A stretch of DNA of 64,000 bases from Streptomyces sp. RerS4 (GCF_023515955.1 NZ_CP097322.1:4574501-4638500), one strand, 5' to 3'. Shown: positions 35,859 through 43,948, counted from the first letter of the stretch. Made by a program: numbers and translations. The notes: generated from the sequence alone by a model not told the origin.

Positions 35859-36890
35859 CTACTTCGCGCGGTCGAAGTCGATCGCGCTGTACGCGCGCAG
35901 CTTCGACAGGCGGTGCGTGGAGTCGATCTGCCGGATCGTGCCCGACTTCGAGCGCATGACCAGCGAGGACGTCGTCGCCGTCTCCGAGCGGTAGTGAACG
36001 CCGCGCAGCAGCTCGCCGTCGGTGATGCCGGTGGCGACGAAGAAGACGTTCTCGCCGGACACCAGGTCGTTCGTGTGCAGGACCCGGTCCAGGTCGTGGC
36101 CCGCGTCGAGGGCCTTCTGCCGCTCGGCCTCGTCCTTCGGCCACAGCTTGCCCTGGATCGTGCCGCCGAGGCACTTTATGGCGCAGGCCGAGATGATGCC
36201 CTCGGGGGTGCCGCCGATGCCGAGGAGCAGGTCGACGCCGGTGCCCTCGCGCACCGCCATGACCGAGCCCGCGACGTCGCCGTCCGAGATGAACTTGATG
36301 CGGGCGCCCGTCTCGCGGATCTCCTTGACCATGCCCTCGTGGCGGGGACGGTCCAGGATGACGACGGTGACGTCCTCGACGGCCATGTTCTTGGCCTTGG
36401 CGACCCGGCGGATGTTGACCGACACCGGGGCGTTGATGTCCACGAAGTCGGCGGCCTCGGGACCGGTGACGAGCTTCTCCATGTAGAACACCGCGGACGG
36501 GTCGAACATCGAGCCGCGCTCGGCGGCGGCCAGGACGGCGATCGCGTTCGGCATGCCCTTGGCGTTCAGGGTGGTGCCGTCGATCGGGTCCACGGCGATG
36601 TCGACCTCGGCGCCCGTGCCGTCGCCGACCCGCTCGCCGTTGAAGAGCATCGGAGCTTCGTCCTTCTCGCCCTCGCCGATGACGACGACGCCGTTCATCG
36701 AGACGGTGGAGATCAGGGTGCGCATCGCGTTGACCGCGGCGCCGTCGGCGCCGAGCTTGTCGCCGCGACCGACCCACCGGCCCGCGGCGAGGGCGGCGGC
36801 CTCGGTGACCCGTACGAGTTCGAGGGCGAGGTTGCGGTCGGGGGCTTCGGGAGAGACTTCGAGCTGGGGCGGCAGGTTGTGCTCGGTCAT
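35859..36890 (-). CDS. glpX: Fructose-1,6-bisphosphatase class II (GlpX)
   Basis: A 343-aa gluconeogenic phosphatase that hydrolyses fructose 1,6-bisphosphate. VDPIDGTT is the lithium-sensitive phosphatase metal motif, GEGEKDEAPM supplies more metal ligands, and LLLGIGGTPEGIISACAIKCLGG is a GlpX hallmark. This class is the usual or only FBPase of actinobacteria. The ATG at 36890 follows GAAAGG; an extension to 37154 would add non-conserved residues. It is divergent from the DUF4245 gene, with the promoters of both in the 226-bp gap. Confidence 0.95.
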   Translation of the reverse strand: MTEHNLPPQLEVSPEAPDRNLALELVRVTEAAALAAGRWVGRGDKLGADGAAVNAMRTLISTVSMNGVVVIGEGEKDEAPMLFNGERVGDGTGAEVDIAVDPIDGTTLNAKGMPNAIAVLAAAERGSMFDPSAVFYMEKLVTGPEAADFVDINAPVSVNIRRVAKAKNMAVEDVTVVILDRPRHEGMVKEIRETGARIKFISDGDVAGSVMAVREGTGVDLLLGIGGTPEGIISACAIKCLGGTIQGKLWPKDEAERQKALDAGHDLDRVLHTNDLVSGENVFFVATGITDGELLRGVHYRSETATTSSLVMRSKSGTIRQIDSTHRLSKLRAYSAIDFDRAK

Positions 36891-37116
36891 CGGAGCGCAC
36901 CTTTCTGTACGACGACGGCCGGGATGTGAGGGTGCTGAAACTCTATCGGTACGTCGACATATTGAGCAGGGCGGGTCACGTATGAGCGGAATATCGGTTG
37001 TTCCGTTGGCCTGAGCGGACATCTTGCGCCGCGCCCGGCCCGTATGGCTCCCGCGCCGCGCCCGCCACGCCGGACCCCGTCGGTGATCGCCCGCGGCGAT
37101 GCGGGACGATGGGGGC

Positions 37117-37653
37117 GTGGCAGGTATGAAAGGCAAGCAGACGGTCTGGGACATGGTCCGCTCGTTGGCGGTGATCGGTGTCGTCGTGGCGGGGATCTAC
37201 CTCTTCATCCCGCACGACGAAGACGCCGACCCGACGCGCACGGTCGACTACCGGGTCGAGACCCTGACGGCACGACGCGCGGCCCCGTACCCGGTGGCGG
37301 TCCCCATGGGGCTGCCCCAGGAGTGGCGGGCGACGTCGGTGACCTACGAACGCAAGAACGCGAACTCCTGGCACCTGGGCTTCCAGGATCCGGACAGGGA
37401 GTACGTGGCGGTGGAGCAGTCCACCGACACCTCGGAGAAGTACATCGGCCGGGTCACCCAGAAGGCGACGGCCACCGGGCAGACCGAGCGGATCGGCGAC
37501 CGGGCGTGGGAGCGCTGGGACGGCGAGAAGTACGACGCGCTGGTCCGCCAGGAGCAGGGCTACGTGACCGTGGTGACGGGCACGGCCTCCTTCGAGCAGC
37601 TGACGAAGATGGCGGCGGCGCTGGAGTTCAAGCAGGGCGCGCAGACGCCGTAG
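37117..37653 (+). CDS. DUF4245 membrane-anchored protein
   Basis: A 178-aa protein with one N-terminal membrane helix (MVRSLAVIGVVVAGIYLFIP) and an extracytoplasmic domain typical of DUF4245: DYRVETLTARRAAPYPVAVPMGLPQEWRATSVTYE, WHLGFQDPDREYVAVEQS, then WERWDGEKYDALVRQEQGYVTVVTGTASFEQLTKMAAAL. Function is unknown; members typically sit beside glpX and the xse genes in actinobacteria, as here. GTG 37117 is preferred over the upstream 37099; ATG 37126 is possible. Confidence 0.85.
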   Translation: MAGMKGKQTVWDMVRSLAVIGVVVAGIYLFIPHDEDADPTRTVDYRVETLTARRAAPYPVAVPMGLPQEWRATSVTYERKNANSWHLGFQDPDREYVAVEQSTDTSEKYIGRVTQKATATGQTERIGDRAWERWDGEKYDALVRQEQGYVTVVTGTASFEQLTKMAAALEFKQGAQTP

Positions 37654-37655
37654 GC

Positions 37656-37709
37656 ACGCGAGAGAGGCCGCCCGCCCCGGGGTTCCGGGGCGGGCGGCCT
37701 CTCTCGCGT
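37656..37709. terminator. Exceptionally long bidirectional terminator (25-bp stem, 4-nt loop)
   Basis: Bases 37656-37680 pair without a mismatch with 37685-37709. It begins 3 bp after the DUF4245 stop and ends 13 bp before the nitroreductase stop, serving both convergent genes. Confidence 0.9.
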
Positions 37710-37722
37710 TCACGCGGGGAGA

Positions 37723-38313
37723 TCAGACCGTCGTGACGACCTGGTCGAACTCCAGGCGCGGGGAGCGCGGGAACCAGGCGTTCTCGCCCGGCTTGCCGAT
37801 GTTGACGACCATCAGCGGGGTGTGGTCGGCGTCCAGGAACTCCTTCTGCACGCCGGCGAAGTCCAGGCCGGTCATCGGGCCGGCGGCCAGGCCGGCGGCG
37901 CGGACGCCGACGATGAAGTACGCGGCCTGGAGGGCGGCGTTGACCAGCGCGGAGTGCTCGCGGACCGGGCGCTCGGCGAAGAACGCGTCCTTGGCCTGCG
38001 GGAAGTGCGGCAGCAGGGCGGGGAGCTCCTCGTGGAACTCGTTGTCCGCGGAGAGGATCGCGACCAGCGGTGCGGCGGCGGTCTTGGCCTGGTTGCCCTC
38101 GGCCATGTGCTTCACGAGGCGCTCGCGGGCCTCGGGGGAGCGGACGAGGGTGATGCGCAGCGGGGTCTGGTTGAAGGCGGTGGGGCCGAACTTCACCAGG
38201 TCGTAGATGGCCTGGACCTGCTCGTCGGTCACCGGCTCGTCGGAGAACGAGTTGGCGGTGCGGGCCTCGCGGAAGAGCAGGTCCTGGGCGGCGGCGTCGA
38301 GAACGAGAGACAT
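37723..38313 (-). CDS. Nitroreductase family protein (malonic semialdehyde reductase RutE-like)
   Basis: A 196-aa FMN-dependent oxidoreductase. The N-terminal LFREARTANSFSDEPVTDEQVQAIYDLVKFGPTAFNQTPLRI binds FMN phosphate and the adenine-free cofactor edge; GLAAGPMTGLDFAGVQKEFL and VVNIGKPGENAWFPRSPRL are typical of the RutE/HadB subgroup that reduces 3-oxopropanoate or quinone-like compounds. Substrate in vivo is uncertain. The upstream region carries an 18-bp near-palindrome suggesting control by a MarR- or HxlR-type repressor. Confidence 0.9.
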   Translation of the reverse strand: MSLVLDAAAQDLLFREARTANSFSDEPVTDEQVQAIYDLVKFGPTAFNQTPLRITLVRSPEARERLVKHMAEGNQAKTAAAPLVAILSADNEFHEELPALLPHFPQAKDAFFAERPVREHSALVNAALQAAYFIVGVRAAGLAAGPMTGLDFAGVQKEFLDADHTPLMVVNIGKPGENAWFPRSPRLEFDQVVTTV

Positions 38314-38371
38314 CGAAAAGCCTTCTTCTGTACGGAGGTGAAGCGCGATGTCCTGAACTCTACGGCGAAAG

Positions 38372-38389
38372 TAGATGAAATTTCAACTA
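38372..38389. promoter_or_regulatory. Near-perfect palindrome upstream of the nitroreductase gene
   Basis: TAGATGAAATTTCAACTA is an inverted repeat with one mismatched pair around a perfect TGAAATTTCA core, 59 bp upstream of the nitroreductase ATG and just before the xseB stop. Its A/T-richness suggests a promoter-operator. Confidence 0.55.
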
Positions 38390-38413
38390 AAATGGGGTGG
38401 GAGGTGGCCTGAA

Positions 38414-38653
38414 TCACTCCTCGCGGCCGGCCGAATCCCCTTCGGTGGCCGCCTCGCGGGCCGCCAGGGCCGAGTCCAGGCGCGCCCGCGCCCCCTCCAA
38501 CCAGTGCCGGCACACCTGCGCCAGCTCCTCGCCGCGCTCCCAGAGGGCGAGTGACTCCTCCAGGGAGGTGCCGCCGGCCTCCAGCTTGCGGACGACCTCG
38601 ATGAGTTCGTCGCGAGCCTGCTCGTATCCCAGCGCCGTATCGGTTTCAGCCAT
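38414..38653 (-). CDS. xseB: Exodeoxyribonuclease VII small subunit (XseB)
   Basis: A 79-aa helical protein. LGYEQARDELIEVVRKLEAGGTSLEESLALWERGEELAQVCRHWLEGARARLDSAL is the standard XseB hairpin that coats the large subunit, followed by an acidic tail. With XseA it degrades single-stranded DNA in both directions. The ATG at 38653 overlaps the end of a tiny upstream ORF and lies about 100 bp after xseA in the same leftward operon. Confidence 0.93.
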   Translation of the reverse strand: MAETDTALGYEQARDELIEVVRKLEAGGTSLEESLALWERGEELAQVCRHWLEGARARLDSALAAREAATEGDSAGREE

Positions 38654-38747
38654 TCCCGTATCCGCTCCATCGATCGTGGGTGTGTGTTGCGTGGAACGCG
38701 TCGAACGCGTCGAACGCATCGAGATTGTTGCCGCCGCGCTTCGACAT
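38646..38747 (-). CDS. Putative 33-aa ORF between xseA and xseB
   Basis: A 33-codon ORF starts 6 bp after the xseA stop, with GGAG overlapping that stop as its ribosome site, and ends inside the first codons of xseB (8-bp overlap). The peptide contains three DAF repeats and a HATHTHD segment, from a 9-bp repeat in the DNA. It would bridge the ribosome gap between the two subunits. It could also be mere spacer sequence; no homologue is known to me. Confidence 0.35.
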   Translation of the reverse strand: MSKRGGNNLDAFDAFDAFHATHTHDRWSGYGNG

Positions 38748-38752
38748 CGGCG

Positions 38753-39991
38753 TCACTCCGTCGTGGCGTCGGGCTCCGCGACCGCGTCCGCGACCGTGAC
38801 CGCGAACTCGCCCGCCGCGACCCGGGCCCGCAGCGGGTCGCCCGCCACCACCTCGTCCGGCCCCCGCACCACGTGACCGTCCGCCCGCTGGAGCACCGCG
38901 TACCCGCGCTCCAGGGTGGCGGCCGGCGACAGGGCCACGACCCGCGCGAGGGTGTGCTCCAGCTCGGAATCGGCCCGGTCCAGGAGGTGCCCGAGGGTGC
39001 GCCGGGTGCGGCCGAGCAGGGCCTCCAGCTCCGCCTCCCGGGTCTCGACCATCCGCTGCGGGTGCACGAACACCGGCCGGGCGAGCGCGTGCGCCAAGCC
39101 CCGTTCCTCCCGGTCGAGCAGTCCGCGCAGGGCGCGCAGCCCCCGGCCCTGGAGCTGGCGTACCCGCTCCAGCTCCTCCCCGACGTCCGGCACCACCTTC
39201 TTCGCCGCGTCCGTCGGGGTGGAGGCCCGGAGGTCGGCGACCAGGTCCAGCAGCGGGGAGTCCGGCTCGTGCCCGATCGCCGAGACCACGGGCGTACGGG
39301 CCTCCGCGACGGTGCGCACGACCCGTTCGTCGGAGAAGGGCAGCAGGTCCTCCACGCTGCCGCCGCCGCGCGCCACGATGATCACGTCCACGTCGGGCCG
39401 CGCGTCCAGCTCCTGCACGGCCTCGATCACCTGCGGCACCGCGTGCACGCCCTGCACGGCCACGTTGCGCACCTCGAAGCGGACCGCCGGCCAGCGCCGC
39501 CGGGCGTTCTCCAGTACGTCGCGCTCGGCCGCCGAGGCCCGGCCGACCACCAGCCCGATCAGCTGCGGCAGGAAGGGCAGCGGCTTCTTGCGGTCCAGGG
39601 CGAAGAGGCCCTCGGACGCCAGCGACCGCTTGAGCCGCTCCAGGCGGGCCAGCAGCTCCCCGATGCCGACCGGGCGGATCTCCGTCACCCGCAGGGACAG
39701 CTGCCCGCGCGGCGCGTACCACTCCGGCTTGGCCAGGACGACGACCCGCGCGCCCTCGCCGACCACGTCCGCGACCTCCTCGAAGACCTGGCGGAAGCAG
39801 GTGACGCTGACGGAGATGTCGTGCGACGGGTCGCGCAGCGTCAGGAAGACCACCCCCGCCCCCGGCCGCCGGTTGAGCTGGGTGATCTGCCCCTCCACCC
39901 AGACCTGGCCGAGCCGGTCGATCCAGCCGCCGATCAGCCGGGACACCTGACCGACCGGGAGCGGCGCGTCCGCCGACGTATTCAGAGCCAT
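38753..39991 (-). CDS. xseA: Exodeoxyribonuclease VII large subunit (XseA)
   Basis: A 412-aa nuclease. The N-terminal OB fold (VWVEGQITQLNRRPGAGVVFLTLRDP) binds single-stranded DNA; the catalytic core has VNVIVARGGGS-type DVIIVARGGGSVEDLLPFSDE and VVSAIGHEPDSPLLDLVADLRASTPTDAAK; a long helical region (residues about 270-350) binds XseB; a beta module with LERGYAVLQ closes the protein. It acts in repair and recombination. It heads the xseA-xseB operon; the ATG at 39991 precedes the family start by about ten residues. Confidence 0.95.
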   Translation of the reverse strand: MALNTSADAPLPVGQVSRLIGGWIDRLGQVWVEGQITQLNRRPGAGVVFLTLRDPSHDISVSVTCFRQVFEEVADVVGEGARVVVLAKPEWYAPRGQLSLRVTEIRPVGIGELLARLERLKRSLASEGLFALDRKKPLPFLPQLIGLVVGRASAAERDVLENARRRWPAVRFEVRNVAVQGVHAVPQVIEAVQELDARPDVDVIIVARGGGSVEDLLPFSDERVVRTVAEARTPVVSAIGHEPDSPLLDLVADLRASTPTDAAKKVVPDVGEELERVRQLQGRGLRALRGLLDREERGLAHALARPVFVHPQRMVETREAELEALLGRTRRTLGHLLDRADSELEHTLARVVALSPAATLERGYAVLQRADGHVVRGPDEVVAGDPLRARVAAGEFAVTVADAVAEPDATTE

Positions 39992-40024
39992 GGAGGCAGG
40001 CTAACGGGCTGCGCTGACAGCGTC

Positions 40025-41461
40025 TCAGGCGGCGGGGCCGCCGCCGGCTGGGCCGCCTGCCGGGCTGCCGTCCGGGTCCCCGGCCAGGTCCCCGGCCGGG
40101 CCGCCCTGCGGTCTCGGCCGGCCGCGCTGCGCGAACAGCACCGCCAGGCCCACCGCCAGCCACACCGCCCCCACCAGTTGCGCCGTCGGGGAGGCCTCGA
40201 CGATCACCGCGAGCGTCACGGCCGCGCCCAGCACCGGGACCACCAGGTGCCGCCACCACACCGGAGCGCCCCCACTCCGCTTGACCACGAACCAGCCGAC
40301 CACCGAGGCGTGCAGCAGCGTGAAGGCCACCAGCGCCCCGATGTCCACCACCGAGACCAGGTGGTCGAGCCCGTCGTCGCGCCGCGCCGCCCACACCGCC
40401 GCCACCAGCGTCACCGTCGCCGCCACCAACAGCGCCGCCCGGGGCGTGCCGTGCGAGGTACGGGCCAACGCGCCCGGCAGCCGCCGCTCCCGGGCCATCG
40501 CGAACAGCAGCCGCCCGGCCGCCGCCTGCCCGGCCAGCGCCGCGAACGCCGCCCCCACCGCCTTGCTCACCGCCACCAGGTCGTGCAGCCACGTCCCGAC
40601 CGACGCCTCGACGGAGTCGTAGAAGGCCGGCCCCTGCTTCGCCGGATCGGCCGCCAGCTCCGCCGAGGAGAGCGGGGTCAGCAGCGCCGCCAGGTAGGTC
40701 TGCGCGATGAACAGCACCCCCGTCAGGGCGAGGCAGAACAGCACCGCCCGCGCCACGCGCGCGCTGCCCCCGGTGACCTCCTCCGCGAAGGAGGCGATGG
40801 CGTCGAAGCCCAGGTACGACAGAACCGCCACCGACACCGCCCCCAGCACCGCCGCCACGCTGAACCCCAGCGAGCCGTCCCCGGTCAGCGGCGACAGCCA
40901 CCCCCGCCGGGCCCCGTCCTGGACCAGCACCGTCACCGCCGCCACCAGGAACACCACCAGCACCACGAGCTCCATGGCCAGCACCGCGAAGCCCACCCGC
41001 GCGGCCGCCCGTACGCCCCACAGGTTCAGCGCGGTGGTGACCACCACGGCCAGCGCCGTCCACACCCACCGCGAGATCCCCGGCACCAGCGCGTGCATCG
41101 CGATCCCGGAGAACAGGTACGCCACCGCCGGGATCAGCAGGTAGTCCAGCATCGCCATCCACCCCGCGATCAGCCCCGGCCCCTCGCCGAGCCCCTTGCG
41201 GGCGTAGGTGAAGACCGAGCCGGCCTGCGGCGCCACCCGCACCATCTGCGCGTAGGAGAAGGCGGTGAAGGCCATCGCCACGGTCGCGACGAGGTAGACG
41301 AGGGCGACGGCCCCGTGCGACTTGGCGTCGAGCGTGCCGAAGACCCCGACCGGGGCCATGGGGGCGATGAAGAGCAGTCCGTAGACGACCAGGTCCCGGA
41401 AGCCGAGACTCCGCCGGAGCGCCGCGGGGGCGGGCGTACGGGAATCCGTAGCGGATGCCAT
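40025..41461 (-). CDS. APC-family amino acid permease
   Basis: A 478-aa membrane protein with about twelve transmembrane helices. LGFRDLVVYGLLFIAPMAPVGVFG and VAPQAGSVFTYARKGLGEGPGLIAGW are the helix 1 and helix 2-3 signatures of the amino acid-polyamine-organocation superfamily, and LSYLGFDAIASFAEEV follows in helix 6. It imports amino acids or amines by proton symport or exchange. The C-terminal tail is Gly/Pro/Asp-rich. The ATG at 41461 follows GGAGGAACG. It is divergent from ispH across 149 bp containing five phased GGTTC repeats. Confidence 0.9.
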   Translation of the reverse strand: MASATDSRTPAPAALRRSLGFRDLVVYGLLFIAPMAPVGVFGTLDAKSHGAVALVYLVATVAMAFTAFSYAQMVRVAPQAGSVFTYARKGLGEGPGLIAGWMAMLDYLLIPAVAYLFSGIAMHALVPGISRWVWTALAVVVTTALNLWGVRAAARVGFAVLAMELVVLVVFLVAAVTVLVQDGARRGWLSPLTGDGSLGFSVAAVLGAVSVAVLSYLGFDAIASFAEEVTGGSARVARAVLFCLALTGVLFIAQTYLAALLTPLSSAELAADPAKQGPAFYDSVEASVGTWLHDLVAVSKAVGAAFAALAGQAAAGRLLFAMARERRLPGALARTSHGTPRAALLVAATVTLVAAVWAARRDDGLDHLVSVVDIGALVAFTLLHASVVGWFVVKRSGGAPVWWRHLVVPVLGAAVTLAVIVEASPTAQLVGAVWLAVGLAVLFAQRGRPRPQGGPAGDLAGDPDGSPAGGPAGGGPAA

Positions 41462-41508
41462 CGTTCCTCCGGGGGATATCCGATACGGACGTTCGGTCGA
41501 GTTCTGCG

Positions 41509-41563
41509 GGTTCGTGGCCGGTTCCGGGCGGGTTCCGGGCCGGTTCCCGTCGGGTTCCTGCAA
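41509..41563. repeat. 11-bp phased repeat array between permease and ispH
   Basis: GGTTC recurs at 41509, 41520, 41531, 41542 and 41553, exactly 11 bp apart, inside near-repeats of GGTTCCGGGCC. It occupies the divergent promoter region, 50-100 bp upstream of ispH. Confidence 0.75.
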
Positions 41564-41610
41564 GTCTCCGCCGGACGGGGGACGTCCGGCCTGCTGGAGG
41601 CCCCCGTACG

Positions 41611-42627
41611 ATGGAGCGTATGACTGCTCCCGCCCCCGCTTCCGCATCCCGCCGCGTCCTGCTCGCCGCCCCGCGCGGCTACTGCGCGGGCGTGGACCGA
41701 GCCGTGATCGCTGTCGAGAAGGCCCTGGAGCAGTACGGTGCTCCGGTCTACGTCCGACACGAGATCGTGCACAACAAGTACGTCGTCCAGACGCTGGAGA
41801 AGAAGGGCGCGATCTTCGTCGAGCGGACGGAGGAGGTCCCGCCCGGCAACATCGTGATGTTCTCCGCGCACGGCGTCGCGCCGGTGGTGCACGAGGAGGC
41901 GGCGCGCGGCCGGCTCGCGACGATCGACGCGACCTGCCCGCTGGTCACCAAGGTCCACAAGGAAGCCATCCGCTACGCGAACGACGACTTCGACATCCTC
42001 CTCATCGGCCACGAGGGCCACGAGGAGGTCATCGGCACCTCCGGCGAGGCCCCGGACCACATCACCATCGTCGACGGCCCGCACGACGTGGAGAAGGTCA
42101 CCGTCCGCGACGAGTCCAAGGTCGTCTGGCTCTCGCAGACCACCCTGTCGGTCGACGAGACGATGGAGACGGTCGACGCGCTGAAGACCAAGTTCCCGCT
42201 GCTCGTCTCCCCGCCGAGCGACGACATCTGCTACGCCACCTCCAACCGGCAGGCGGCGGTCAAGGTCATGGGCGCCGACTCCGACCTGGTCATCGTCGTC
42301 GGCTCGAAGAACTCCTCGAACTCCATCCGCCTCGTCGAGGTCGCCCTCGACGCCGGCGCCCGCGCCGCCCACCTGGTCGACTTCGCGAGCGAGATCGACG
42401 AGGCCTGGCTGGAGGGCGTCACCACCGTCGGCCTGACCTCGGGCGCCTCCGTGCCGGAGGTCCTGGTCGAAGAGGTGCTGGAGTGGCTGGCTCAGCGCGG
42501 ATACGCGGACGTGGAGATCGTCAAGACCGCCGAGGAGTCGATCACCTTCTCGCTGCCGAAGGAACTGCGCCGCGACCTGCGCGCGGAGGCGGCGGACCTG
42601 GTCGCCGAGGGCACCGAAGGCGCGTAA
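41611..42627 (+). CDS. ispH: 4-hydroxy-3-methylbut-2-enyl diphosphate reductase (IspH/LytB)
   Basis: A 338-aa Fe-S enzyme of the last MEP-pathway step, yielding isopentenyl and dimethylallyl diphosphate. Cluster cysteines are Cys25 (RGYCAGVDRA), Cys109 (IDATCPLVTKVHK) and Cys207 (DDICYATSNRQ). FSAHGVAP and GHEGHEEVIGTSGEA carry substrate-binding His and Thr/Glu residues. It supplies precursor to prenyl-chain enzymes such as the one at 8433. ATG 41611 has GGAGG ten bases upstream; ATG 41620 is a close alternative. Confidence 0.96.
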   Translation: MERMTAPAPASASRRVLLAAPRGYCAGVDRAVIAVEKALEQYGAPVYVRHEIVHNKYVVQTLEKKGAIFVERTEEVPPGNIVMFSAHGVAPVVHEEAARGRLATIDATCPLVTKVHKEAIRYANDDFDILLIGHEGHEEVIGTSGEAPDHITIVDGPHDVEKVTVRDESKVVWLSQTTLSVDETMETVDALKTKFPLLVSPPSDDICYATSNRQAAVKVMGADSDLVIVVGSKNSSNSIRLVEVALDAGARAAHLVDFASEIDEAWLEGVTTVGLTSGASVPEVLVEEVLEWLAQRGYADVEIVKTAEESITFSLPKELRRDLRAEAADLVAEGTEGA

Positions 42628-42628
42628 G

Positions 42629-42671
42629 GCTCCGGAAAGCCCCCGGAAAGCCCCCGGAAAGCCTCCGGGAA
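42629..42671. repeat. 11-bp tandem repeat x4 after ispH
   Basis: Units GCCCCCGGAAA (two exact, two variant) run in tandem starting 2 bp after the ispH stop codon. Confidence 0.8.
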
Positions 42672-42720
42672 GCAGCGCCTACGAGTAGCTCCGGGCGTGG
42701 CTCGTTCGTACGGTGAGTCC

Positions 42721-43464
42721 ATGCAGATCTTCGGTGTGGACATCGGTGGTTCCGGCATCAAGGGCGCTCCCGTGGACTTGGAACGCGGTGAGCTGGCGCG
42801 GGAGCGCCACAAGGTACTGACTCCGCGGCCGGCCACCCCCGACGGGGTGGCCGGCCGCGTTGCCGAGGTGGTCGGCGCCTTCGACTGGAGCGGCCCGGTC
42901 GGCGTCACCTTCCCGGGCGTGGTCACCAATGGCATCACCCGCACGGCAGCCAACGTCGACCAGGGCTGGATCGGCCTGGACGCCGCCGCCCTGCTCTCCT
43001 CCCGGCTCGACGGCCGCCCGGTGACGGTCCTCAACGACGCCGACGCGGCCGGCGTGGCCGAGGTGACCCATGGCGCGGGGCGCGGCGTCGCGGGCACGGT
43101 GCTGCTGCTGACCCTGGGCACCGGCATCGGCAGCGCCCTCTTCCGCGACGGCGTACTGGTACCGAACACCGAGCTGGGGCACCTGGAGCTGAAGGGCCAC
43201 GACGCGGAGACGCGGGCGTCGGTGAAGGCCAAGGAGGACGGCGACCTCAGTTGGGAGCGCTGGGCGCACCGCCTCGGCAGGTACCTGGCGCATGTGGAGA
43301 TGCTGTTCTCGCCGGACCTCTTCATCATCGGCGGCGGGGTGAGCCGCAAGCCGGAGAAGTTCCTGCCGCTGGTCGAGGACGCCGTCCGGGCCCGCATCGT
43401 CCCGGCGGAGCTCCAGAACGACGCGGGCATCGTGGGCGCCGCGATGGCGGCGGCGGCTGCCTGA
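42721..43464 (+). CDS. ppgK: Polyphosphate glucokinase (PpgK, ROK family)
   Basis: A 247-aa sugar kinase that phosphorylates glucose with inorganic polyphosphate (and ATP). MQIFGVDIGGSGIKGAPVD is the phosphate-binding loop; NDADAAGVAEV contains the catalytic Asp; LLLTLGTGIGSALF and ELGHLELKG are ROK signatures, and KAKEDGDLSWERWAHRLGRYL marks the strictly polyphosphate-type subgroup. It feeds glycolysis. The ATG at 42721 follows GGTGAG and abuts the conserved core; a longer 42697 start adds eight residues. Confidence 0.94.
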   Translation: MQIFGVDIGGSGIKGAPVDLERGELARERHKVLTPRPATPDGVAGRVAEVVGAFDWSGPVGVTFPGVVTNGITRTAANVDQGWIGLDAAALLSSRLDGRPVTVLNDADAAGVAEVTHGAGRGVAGTVLLLTLGTGIGSALFRDGVLVPNTELGHLELKGHDAETRASVKAKEDGDLSWERWAHRLGRYLAHVEMLFSPDLFIIGGGVSRKPEKFLPLVEDAVRARIVPAELQNDAGIVGAAMAAAAA

Positions 43465-43477
43465 GGTTCTTCAAGCC

Positions 43478-43948
43478 CTACGCGGTACGGCTGCGCCGGG
43501 CCGCGGCGGCGGCCCGCCTGCGGCCGCTCAGCGCGGCCCGGCGCACCAGCGCGATCAGGGCAGCGACGAGGGTGCCCGCGTAGAGCCAGCCGGCGTGCAG
43601 GGACAGCGCGGACACCACGCCCATCAGCTCCCCGCCGAAGCCGCCGGAGCCGCCGGAGACGGGCCACACCCCGGCGGCGAAGGCGATCGGCACGGAGACG
43701 GGCGCGGTGATCAGGTCGGCGGGCCTGACCCAGACGGCGTTCGCGGCGGCCACGGGCAGGAACAGCAGCCCGTACACGAAGAGCGAGGAGTCGAAGAGCA
43801 GCCGGCAGATCCCGGCGACCAGCAGCATCGCGAGGCACGCGAAGAGCCCGCCGCCGAGCCCGGTCAGCAGGGGCCGCGGCAGCCGGCGGGCCGGCCCGCC
43901 GGCCGGGGGACGGGGTCGTCGCGCCTGAGGGTGAGGTACCGAACGCAT
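43478..43948 (-). CDS. DUF6542-like membrane protein
   Basis: A 156-aa protein with a basic, Pro/Arg-rich N-terminus and four hydrophobic segments: LLTGLGGGLFACLAMLLVAGICRLLF, LFVYGLLFLPVAAANAVWV, DLITAPVSVPIAFAAGVWP and AGWLYAGTLVAALIALV. The tail is strongly basic, so it stays in the cytoplasm. I recall this layout from the actinobacterial DUF6542 family, of unknown role, usually near ychF. GTG 43963 is an alternative start. It is convergent with ppgK and divergent from ychF. Confidence 0.78.
   Translation of the reverse strand: MRSVPHPQARRPRPPAGGPARRLPRPLLTGLGGGLFACLAMLLVAGICRLLFDSSLFVYGLLFLPVAAANAVWVRPADLITAPVSVPIAFAAGVWPVSGGSGGFGGELMGVVSALSLHAGWLYAGTLVAALIALVRRAALSGRRRAAAAARRSRTA

Noticed and set aside
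38684..41623. 979-codon open frame on the plus strand opposite xseA and the permease
   Set aside because: Low-complexity Arg/Gly/His sequence without any motif, antisense to two well-defined genes.
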